Assembly: GCA_964598225.1 (NCBI GenBank)
Contig: CAZRBG010000123.1
Coordinates: 1-7,101 of the forward strand
Source of the DNA: SG8-4 sp964598225
Lineage (GTDB): Bacteria > Planctomycetota > Phycisphaerae > Sedimentisphaerales > Anaerobacaceae
DNA: 7,101 nucleotides
Direction of reading: 5' to 3'
The notes beneath the pieces are model-generated. The model did not search any database. It was not told the origin of the DNA and saw only the letters and a list, made by a program, of their open reading frames with translations. Within the stretch, counting starts at the first letter, position 1. Each line of letters starts with the position of its first letter. Shown piece by piece: positions 1-5,320 of this stretch. Made by a program: the position numbers and the translations under genes.

Positions 1-144
1 CGTGCGAGTGCTTATATTATGCGCCGACGACAAGAAAAACACAACAGTGCCATTGATATAAGACCCTTTTTCAGGCAGTTGTCATTTATTCTGAGATCGT
101 GGTGGTGAATATGAATCGCACCCGGCAATTATATTGCAGTGGCC
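1..144. other. Gene-free flank downstream of the REC-only genes
   Basis: No convincing coding frame is seen on either strand. The segment lies 3' of the last minus-strand response regulator gene, so a transcription terminator would be expected here. The only hairpin found is a weak one at 125-137 (GCAAT, 3-nt loop, ATTGC), just past the stop codon, and no T-tract follows it on the minus strand. A T-rich run on the minus strand at about 33-43 has no strong stem before it. I therefore do not call a terminator. Confidence 0.5.
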
Positions 145-519
145 TTAGATGAAAAATTCCACCGTTTCCAGAATGTTGTCTTCGCTGAAGGGTTTGGTTA
201 TGAAATCATCTGCGCCGGCCTCATACCCGGACACTTTATCATCCAACGCTCCCTTGGCGGTCACCATGATGATTTTCGTATCTTTGAACTCCGATTTCGA
301 TCGCAAGCGTCTACAGACCTCGTAGCCGTCGATGCCGGGCATCATGATGTCGAGCAAAATCAAATCAGGCTTGAATTTCGAGGCAATCACCAATGCCTCT
401 TCGCCTGTCATTGCCGTTCTTAAATTATAGTCATCTTCCAGCAATTCCTCGATGATTGCGATGTTGTCGCAATTGTCATCCACCGCCAGTATCTTCTTCA
501 TTTTCTCTTTCGTTTTCAT
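145..519 (-). CDS. Stand-alone REC-domain response regulator (CheY-like, no output domain)
   Basis: A 124-residue protein consisting of a single receiver domain. It would accept a phosphoryl group from a kinase or HPt protein in the cytoplasm and signal by protein contact, because no DNA-binding or enzymatic domain follows. The landmarks are complete: acidic pair D14-D15, phosphoacceptor D57 in LLDIMMPGIDGYEVCR, switch residue T87 and conserved K109 followed by P. The ATG start is supported by an AGGAG at 528-532, eight bases upstream. An internal Met at residue 7 is possible but less well placed. Only 14 bases separate it from the upstream REC gene (534-917), so the two are almost certainly co-transcribed, probably with the kinase at 987-2294. 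By eye it matches that neighbour at just over half of positions, which indicates a tandem duplication. The family call is firm; the partner and target are not visible. Confidence 0.93.
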   Translation of the reverse strand: MKTKEKMKKILAVDDNCDNIAIIEELLEDDYNLRTAMTGEEALVIASKFKPDLILLDIMMPGIDGYEVCRRLRSKSEFKDTKIIMVTAKGALDDKVSGYEAGADDFITKPFSEDNILETVEFFI

Positions 520-533
520 GCCTGATACTCCTG

Positions 534-917
534 TTAGTATGTGACTCTTTGATCCAAGTAAATATACAATTTGGCCAGTAGTTCATCACCGTCGAAAGGT
601 TTGGTTATATAATCATCAGCTCCGGCCTTGAAGCCTTCATGCCTTTCGGATTTCATAGCCCTGGCCGAGACCATTACGATTTTTGCATTTCGGGTCAGCT
701 CGTTTTCCCTTAACTGACGGCAAACCTCATAGCCATCAATGCCGGGCATCATAATGTCTAAAAGAATGACATCGGGCTGGAATTCCAGCGCAACTTGAAC
801 CGCGCGTTCGCCGGTCATCGCTGTTTTCAGGTTGTACTCTTCCGACAGGAGTTCCTCCAATATAGCGATGTTGTTGGGGTCGTCATCTACAGCCAGTATT
901 TTGTCTTTTCCGTTCAT
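534..917 (-). CDS. Stand-alone REC-domain response regulator (CheY-like, no output domain)
   Basis: A 127-residue single receiver domain with acidic residues D11-D13, phosphoacceptor D54 in ILLDIMMPGIDGYEVCR, switch residue S84 (Ser where the neighbour has Thr) and K106-P107. The acceptor-site loop is identical to that of the downstream REC protein, while helix 4 and the C-terminal helix differ, so partner preference may have diverged. The ATG at 917 is the furthest upstream start possible, because an in-frame TGA lies nine bases before it. The Shine-Dalgarno site is poor (a GAGA-like stretch), unlike the good AGGAG of the next gene. It sits 69 bases after the REC-kinase gene, and that gap can form a stem-loop. 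The likely role is as a phosphate acceptor for the kinase encoded just upstream or for the HPt protein; this is inferred from order only. Confidence 0.92.
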   Translation of the reverse strand: MNGKDKILAVDDDPNNIAILEELLSEEYNLKTAMTGERAVQVALEFQPDVILLDIMMPGIDGYEVCRQLRENELTRNAKIVMVSARAMKSERHEGFKAGADDYITKPFDGDELLAKLYIYLDQRVTY

Positions 918-940
918 AGTTGTATCTCATATTCGGGTTT

Positions 941-984
941 CAGAGACGCGGACAGGCACGTCAAATAAAGATCTCCGGTCTCTG
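941..984 (-). promoter_or_regulatory. Intercistronic stem-loop between REC-kinase and first REC gene
   Basis: CAGAGAC at 941-947 is perfectly complementary to GTCTCTG at 978-984. The stem extends by CGG (949-951) with CCG (975-977) across a one-base bulge, giving ten pairs around a 23-base loop. It begins directly after the TGA of the kinase gene. No T-tract follows on the minus strand, so it does not look like an intrinsic terminator. A role in RNA stability or in setting the ratio of kinase to regulator is possible but inferred. Confidence 0.4.
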
Positions 985-986
985 TT

Positions 987-2294
987 TCATGCTATAGCTT
1001 GTGTGTCGACATTGACCGGCAACACCTCGTTTTGCTCTTGCCTGTCACGATTAAAAGGTATCTCGAAGGAAAATACGGCACCTCCTTCGGGCTTGTTTTC
1101 CGCCCAGATCCGGCCTCCATGTGCGTTTATGATCTCATACGAAATTGACAGACCGAGGCCGGTCCCGCCGGCCCCGGTCTTGGTCTTGCTTGACTGCACG
1201 AATTTGTCAAACACTGCTTCAAGTTCATCATTGGGTACTCCCGGCCCGGAATCGGAAACCGAGACCTTCACGCCGACATGCGTACGACTTATGGCAACAT
1301 CGATGGTTTTGCCCTTCGGCGAGAATTTGACTGCGTTGTTCAGTATGTTCCGAAAGACTTGTTTGATCTTGTCCGAATCGAGTAATACCCGTTCATCCAG
1401 GTCACGAATTTCATATCTGATTCTCAGATTTCGTTCCGAAATCAACGGCTGCACTTCACTGATGATTGATTTGGCCAGGAAATCCAAGTCTGTCGGAGAA
1501 AGAGTAAAGGCCGTCCCTTTGGACTCGAGTTTGGCCAGGTCGAGAAGGTTGTTAAGCAGATCGAGCAGCGTTTGACCGCTTTGTTTGATCTTGGTAAAGT
1601 AATCGAGGAGCTTTTTGCGTTCGGAATCAGCATACTTTTTGATGCCGAAGCTGGCAAAGCTGAGAACGCTGTGCAATGGAGTACGCAATTCGTGCGATAT
1701 GTTTGCAAGGAATTCGCTCTTTGCTTTGTTGGCGGCTTCGGCTTGCTGCTTGGCCTGCATAAGCTCTTTTTCTGCCTGCTTGCGGTCTTCAATTTCCTTT
1801 CGCATCTGTTCATTTACTTGTTCAAGGTTAACCGTTCGTTCTCTCACCATTTGCTCGAGGTGTCTGCGGTGTCCGTCTTCACTGTCCAACAGACGTTTTC
1901 TGATTCTTCTTCTTTCAAGAGAATACCGGATGGCTCGGGCCAGCAACTGTTTGAGAGTATCTCCCTTGACGATGTAGTCGTCTGCTCCCTCCCTGATTGC
2001 CTCAAGGCCCGTCTGCTCGTCATCAAGGCCCGTCAGTACAATTACCGAGGCATCCGAGTTTACGGAACGCGCTCTCTTCACGGTATCAAGACCCGAACTG
2101 TCGCCAAGGTGCAGATCGAGCAGTACAATATCATAGTTATTGTCTGCAAGCATTCGGCATGCCTCTGACAGGGTGCTTGCATCCTCGATCTCGAACGAAT
2201 TGCTGAGGTTGGATTTTGCAAGAATCAACCTCACCTGCTTACGATCCAGAAAATCATCGTCGACCAAAAGAATTTTTGTTGTCGCACCATCCAT
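987..2294 (-). CDS. Sensor histidine kinase with N-terminal receiver domain (REC-coiled coil-HisKA-HATPase_c)
   Basis: A 435-residue cytoplasmic kinase with no membrane segment or signal peptide. Residues 1-118 form a receiver: acidic D12-D14, phosphoacceptor D60 in VLLDLHLGDSSGLD, T88 and K110. K110 is followed by Gly instead of the usual Pro. Residues about 120-190 are a charged, Gln/Glu-rich coiled coil linking to the HisKA domain, with phosphoacceptor H201 in SHELRTPLHS. The HATPase domain has N316 and N320 (N box), DSGPGV at 348-353 (G1) and GTGLGL at 377-382 (G2), so it looks catalytically complete. The architecture suggests that phosphorylation of the receiver gates kinase activity. 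An in-frame TGA about nine codons upstream limits the start to this ATG; the nearest purine-rich site, AGGGG, is rather far (13 bases). It heads a probable operon with two REC-only genes. Its kinase core closely resembles that of the membrane kinase at 3517-5190. Confidence 0.93.
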   Translation of the reverse strand: MDGATTKILLVDDDFLDRKQVRLILAKSNLSNSFEIEDASTLSEACRMLADNNYDIVLLDLHLGDSSGLDTVKRARSVNSDASVIVLTGLDDEQTGLEAIREGADDYIVKGDTLKQLLARAIRYSLERRRIRKRLLDSEDGHRRHLEQMVRERTVNLEQVNEQMRKEIEDRKQAEKELMQAKQQAEAANKAKSEFLANISHELRTPLHSVLSFASFGIKKYADSERKKLLDYFTKIKQSGQTLLDLLNNLLDLAKLESKGTAFTLSPTDLDFLAKSIISEVQPLISERNLRIRYEIRDLDERVLLDSDKIKQVFRNILNNAVKFSPKGKTIDVAISRTHVGVKVSVSDSGPGVPNDELEAVFDKFVQSSKTKTGAGGTGLGLSISYEIINAHGGRIWAENKPEGGAVFSFEIPFNRDRQEQNEVLPVNVDTQAIA

Positions 2295-2354
2295 TTTCGG
2301 GTCGTTACCCCTGATTAGTCAATTTACTTTTGATTTCTAACCTGTCGCCGATAG

Positions 2355-2397
2355 TTTCACGCAAACAGGACAGTTCCGGCGGCTCCGGATGGTGAAA
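2355..2397 (-). promoter_or_regulatory. Nested inverted repeats upstream of the REC-kinase gene
   Basis: TTTCAC at 2355-2360 pairs with GTGAAA at 2392-2397. Inside lies a second stem, TCCGG (2375-2379) with CCGGA (2385-2389), around a 5-base loop. The pair lies about 60-100 bases upstream of the kinase start codon, either in its promoter zone or in its untranslated leader. It could be an operator or an RNA fold; nothing in the sequence decides between these. No known riboswitch class is recognised. Confidence 0.3.
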
Positions 2398-2483
2398 TTG
2401 TGACAGGGCCTTAACCATCATCGGAGCAAGCCGGACTATCCGTCAGCAATTAAGAACTCCAAACTGTATGGCGTCTGTTATCG

Positions 2484-2702
2484 CTAATACTACAGGGCCA
2501 TACGCCGGCAAGGGCTTGGGACTCTGCCTCGAATGTTTGCCGGCCATAAACAGGCTCCCGGGCGCACCCGACAGGGGAATGTCTTCCACGTGGTGGCCGT
2601 AAAAAATGTTGTTTGATAGCATTTTGGCCATGGAGCAGGTGTACTCTGGGGTTGAGAGCACTTATCGGGTTATCGCCACAACGTATGGCACTGTAGTATT
2701 AG
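2484..2702. repeat. Long-spaced inverted repeat, possible non-autonomous element or REP-like cluster
   Basis: The left arm (2484-2504) begins CTAATACTACAG and the right arm (2682-2702) ends CTGTAGTATTAG. Over 21 bases the arms match as reverse complements at 20 positions, which is far beyond chance in a gap of this size. The roughly 177 bases between them hold further pairings, such as GCCGGCAA (2504-2511) with TTGCCGGC (2537-2544). The left arm is also half of a local palindrome with GTATGGC (2466-2472) and GCCATAC (2497-2503). No transposase is encoded and no clear target-site duplication flanks the arms. A small non-autonomous element or paired palindromic repeats would fit. Confidence 0.5.
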
Positions 2703-2777
2703 AGAGCTGCAGACAATAGCAACAGAACTATGTAATCAAGACTATACAGTGTTCCGTTTCAATTTACTGCTTCGGTT

Positions 2778-2808
2778 CCGAGTCTTTGACTCGGCACAAT
2801 CATATAAT
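2778..2808 (+). promoter_or_regulatory. Perfect hairpin/operator-like palindrome followed by a TATAAT box
   Basis: CCGAGTC (2778-2784), a TTT loop and GACTCGG (2788-2794) form a perfect 7-bp inverted repeat. Nine bases further on is a consensus -10 hexamer TATAAT (2803-2808) on the plus strand. A TTGACT sits at 2786-2791, but only 11 bases separate it from the -10 box, too close for a normal -35. The promoter would therefore depend on an activator or be weak. The inverted repeat covers the -35 zone, where a dimeric regulator could bind. If used, transcription would start near 2815 and give the HPt gene a leader of about 250 bases. Confidence 0.35.
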
Positions 2809-2864
2809 CGGGGCTATCGCGCCGCCGAATAACTATACAATTGCTGGTTATCGTATTCTAAAAT

Positions 2865-2950
2865 CCTGGTTTTTGCATTTCTAAGCCTGGCCGGCGACAA
2901 AGCAACCTGCATGGTAACCAGGCGAGAGGGGCCGCCTTTCCCCGGCCGGG
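2865..2950 (+). promoter_or_regulatory. GC-rich structured block with competing helices upstream of the HPt gene
   Basis: The segment CCAGG at 2918-2922 has several possible partners. CCTGGTT (2865-2871) is perfectly complementary to AACCAGG (2916-2922), and GCCTGG (2885-2890) is perfectly complementary to CCAGGC (2918-2923). A third stem, 2886-2894 with 2942-2950, gives nine pairs including one G-U and excludes the second. GGGG and CCCC near 2928-2943 can form a small inner hairpin. Such mutually exclusive folds resemble a regulated leader RNA, but no known riboswitch consensus is recognised and no T-tract follows. It lies about 120-200 bases before the HPt start. Confidence 0.35.
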
Positions 2951-3006
2951 ATTTTCGAAGGTCAGATACTGAAAAATACTGGTTAAAAGGCCCTGTATAA
3001 CGGACG

Positions 3007-3078
3007 ATGGAGTTAATAATGTCAAAGTTGGAAACCCAGTTGAAGAGCAAGCGAGACGGGAGGCAGCCATGGAAGTGA
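3007..3078 (+). other. Short upstream open frame overlapping the HPt start
   Basis: An ATG at 3007 and an in-frame ATG at 3019 open a frame of 23 or 19 codons that ends with TGA at 3076-3078. It runs out of frame across the HPt start codon at 3069. The second ATG has GGAG (3009-3012) six bases upstream. The peptide is Lys/Arg-rich and matches nothing I recognise. It may be a translated leader that couples or dampens HPt translation, or simply chance. Confidence 0.2.
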
Positions 3079-3440
3079 CGAATAACACCCGATTAATAGA
3101 TTGGGGTAAACTCATCAAGAGATGGGGCGATGAAGAATTGGTAAGAGAAATCACCCCTGTATTTCTTGCCGATAACCGGAAACGGCTTGAGAGGCTAAAG
3201 AAGGCAATAAAGTCTGAAGACGCTGAACAAATCACGGCAAGTGCTCATGCGCTGAAAGGAGCCGGTAGGAATTTCGAGGCGATCCGTCTCTTCGAAGCAG
3301 CGGGACGGATGGAATGTGCCGGGAAAGAAAATAATCTGAACGAAGCCGCATCATTATTTGATCAATTGAAGTCGGAAATTGACAATATTCTGGAGTTCTT
3401 ATCACAGCCCGACTGGATTGAAATCGCCAAGCGCCGTTAA
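3069..3440 (+). CDS. Stand-alone HPt (histidine phosphotransfer) domain protein
   Basis: A 123-residue, mostly helical protein consisting of one HPt domain. The signature AHALKGAGRNF is at residues 59-69, with phosphorylatable H60 and the supporting K63 and G64. HPt proteins shuttle phosphate between receiver aspartates and have no kinase activity of their own. The length fits a four-helix bundle with short tails. The start is well supported by GGGAGG at 3058-3063, five bases before the ATG. It is the only convincing plus-strand gene here, divergent from the REC-kinase across a long gap and convergent with the membrane kinase gene, 76 bases away. No strong bidirectional terminator is seen in that 76-base gap. 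The neighbouring hybrid kinase lacks its own HPt domain, so this protein is the natural candidate to receive phosphate from that kinase and pass it to the REC-only proteins (inference). Confidence 0.9.
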   Translation: MEVTNNTRLIDWGKLIKRWGDEELVREITPVFLADNRKRLERLKKAIKSEDAEQITASAHALKGAGRNFEAIRLFEAAGRMECAGKENNLNEAASLFDQLKSEIDNILEFLSQPDWIEIAKRR

Positions 3441-3516
3441 AATGCACCTCAGGGTCGGAAAGCAAACACAAACACAGCTTGAACATTCGGAAAACAGAAA
3501 CAGTCCAAGGGCAGAA

Positions 3517-5190
3517 TCAACATTCAGATTTAGTTTCGGCGCAGACTAATAGATCAGACTCCTGCGAATTCTGATTTCGAGAAAGAGGAATTTCGAAGGC
3601 GAATACTGCTCCTCCCGCCGTTTCGTTCTCGGCCCGGATTCGACCGCCGTGGCCTGCGATAATCTCGCGACATATAGACAGTCCGAGTCCGGTTCCTCCG
3701 GCTCCTGTTTTAGTCTTGCTCGACTGCACGAATTTGTCAAACACCGTTTCAAGTTCGTTCTCGGGTACGCCGGGGCCATGGTCGGACACAGAAACTTCCG
3801 CGGTTTTCTCCGATTGACCAACGGCTACATCAATGGTCGATCCGTTCGGGGAAAATTTGATTGCGTTACTCAGAAGGTTACGCAGAACCTGTTTGATCTT
3901 ATCAAAATCGAGACAGACTTGCTCGCTTAAATGGTCTGATTCGTATCTGACTGTTAGACCCCGTTCTGTTAACAGAGTATGCATTTCATCTATAACAGAT
4001 TTAACCAAACTGTCGAGGTCCGTCGGCTCGAAAGAAAAATTAACTCTTTGTGACTCCAGCTTGGCGAGGTCGAGAAGATCGTTGAGCAATTCAAGCAAAG
4101 TCTTGCCGCTTTGACTTATTCTGTTGAAATAACCCAGGAGCTTCTCCCGTTCGGCGCGTGCATATTTTTTACTGCCAAAGGACGCAAAGCTCAGGATACT
4201 GTGAAGAGGGGTGCGCAGCTCATGCGACATATTGGCAAGGAATTCGCTCTTGGCTTCGCTGGCGACTATGGCTTCTTCCGCCAACTTGTTCGCCTGCCGC
4301 ACAGATGCTTCGAGTTGTCTGTTGACTTTTTCGGTCTCTAATTTGGCATTCTCCGCCTGATTCTTCGCCTTTCTGAGGCTCTTCTCGCTATTCATAAGAG
4401 CCATGTACTGTGCCGACGAGTTGGCCGAGACGTATTTGAACGCCACGACATACGCGGCTAATCGCACCAGATGCAGCAGCCACCAGGACGCGCTCCACAA
4501 GGTAGTAAAGATAAAAGTGACCCCGGCTATGCCGAACAGGAGGCAGTAGACTGCGAAAAGCACATCGATTGGATCGAGAGTCCGGTCAAACCGGCCGAAA
4601 AAGTACGCTACTCCGCACAGGAAGAGCACACCTCCCACGAAGTTGAGGTTTACTGCAATTTGGGTGAATTCGCCCTTGATTAAGATCGGAGGCAATATTT
4701 CCGGGTAGATAAACGACATTGCGCCGAATAGCCCCGCTCCCGTTGCAAGGATCATCGGCAGTATGTTGACCGGCCTTGTGCGAGTAACACGTTCCGGCAG
4801 CCAGATCAAAGCTATACACACACCTCCGATCAGTTGTGAAACACAGCGCAGACAGGCAAACTCGTTACACGGCATCATGCTCGCATGGAAAGCATCGATG
4901 ATACCCATAACGAGTATAGAGCACGCCAGCCAGACTGTGTGCCGCTTGTCTTTTTCACCCTTGCGCATAAGAAGGAAACCGGCAATTCCAAGAGCAAGCA
5001 TGCAACCGAGGGTTTCGAGTACGGCGTGCAGTGCTGCATGATTCAGCCTTAGCCGGGGCAAGGTACTCTCGATACTTGATATGCTCAATGTCAACAATAT
5101 CCCAATTGCAGACAGCAGAAGAACTGGGGGGATACCTTTACGTTGTGCCGGGATGTTGAATTTTAAACCTGCTTTTGATCGCGATGTCAT
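3517..5190 (-). CDS. Membrane sensor histidine kinase with multi-helix (MASE-like) sensor domain
   Basis: A 557-residue kinase, numbered from the ATG at 5190. About eight hydrophobic segments lie near residues 21-40, 53-75, 85-106, 116-132, 142-163, 179-199, 209-230 and 234-253. Positive loops place the N-terminus and kinase in the cytoplasm. The sensor resembles MASE3-type domains in pattern (H..LE, then MGIIDAFHAS), but the exact family is uncertain. H51, H55, H102 and three cysteines (C108, C113, C116) fall on the outer side. A coiled coil (about 264-311) leads to HisKA with H323 in SHELRTPLHS. The HATPase has N438 and N442, G1 DHGPGV (470-475) and G2 GTGLGL (499-504), so it looks active. 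There is no REC domain, so it needs a separate regulator. A TTG at 5235 would add 15 residues; I prefer the ATG, preceded by GTGAG. It lies 130 bases after the hybrid kinase gene. Confidence 0.92.
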   Translation of the reverse strand: MTSRSKAGLKFNIPAQRKGIPPVLLLSAIGILLTLSISSIESTLPRLRLNHAALHAVLETLGCMLALGIAGFLLMRKGEKDKRHTVWLACSILVMGIIDAFHASMMPCNEFACLRCVSQLIGGVCIALIWLPERVTRTRPVNILPMILATGAGLFGAMSFIYPEILPPILIKGEFTQIAVNLNFVGGVLFLCGVAYFFGRFDRTLDPIDVLFAVYCLLFGIAGVTFIFTTLWSASWWLLHLVRLAAYVVAFKYVSANSSAQYMALMNSEKSLRKAKNQAENAKLETEKVNRQLEASVRQANKLAEEAIVASEAKSEFLANMSHELRTPLHSILSFASFGSKKYARAEREKLLGYFNRISQSGKTLLELLNDLLDLAKLESQRVNFSFEPTDLDSLVKSVIDEMHTLLTERGLTVRYESDHLSEQVCLDFDKIKQVLRNLLSNAIKFSPNGSTIDVAVGQSEKTAEVSVSDHGPGVPENELETVFDKFVQSSKTKTGAGGTGLGLSICREIIAGHGGRIRAENETAGGAVFAFEIPLSRNQNSQESDLLVCAETKSEC

Positions 5191-5320
5191 TTTAATCTCA
5201 CGACTGAGTAGTTCTATAATGGATTTCACCGCCAAGTAGACTCTGGTTATGACCGCGCCGTCGAGTGTTATTCATTGTGTGGTCTCTCTACCCGGCTCAC
5301 TATGCCGTTATTTCCGGCCA

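Larger units (their letters stand above)
2295..3068. other. Long intergenic region between divergent REC-kinase and HPt genes
   Basis: About 770 bases without a convincing gene in any frame; short open stretches show no recognisable domain and overlap inverted repeats. No tRNA or rRNA is recognised. What can be seen, from left to right: a hairpin-forming leader next to the REC-kinase start, a widely spaced near-perfect inverted repeat (2484-2702), an 8-bp palindrome CCACGTGG (2586-2593), a perfect hairpin beside a TATAAT box (2778-2808) and a GC-rich structured block (2865-2950). It must hold the promoters of both divergent genes. Confidence 0.7.

Noticed and set aside
832..1575. A 247-codon plus-strand open frame antisense to the REC-kinase and REC genes
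   Set aside because: It is low-complexity, Ser/Arg-rich, and opposite strongly supported kinase and receiver domains; it is a shadow of their codon use.
2586..2593. CCACGTGG palindrome as a regulator-binding site
   Set aside because: An isolated 8-bp palindrome is too short to support a call without a known regulator or second copy.
2443..2661. A 72-codon open frame on the minus strand in the intergenic gap
   Set aside because: It lies largely within the inverted-repeat segment, has no recognisable domain and its composition does not look like a conserved protein.
2865..2950. GEMM (c-di-GMP) riboswitch
   Set aside because: Fragments such as GACAAAGC and GGTAACC recall the motif, but the order and the tetraloop-receptor parts do not match the consensus.
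3441..3516. Bidirectional terminator between the convergent HPt and membrane kinase genes
   Set aside because: No GC-rich stem followed by a T-tract is visible on either strand.
5191..5235. TTG start adding 15 residues to the membrane kinase
   Set aside because: The ATG at 5190 has a better upstream purine site and standard start codon, and a TATAGA box lies within the extra segment; the longer form cannot be fully excluded.
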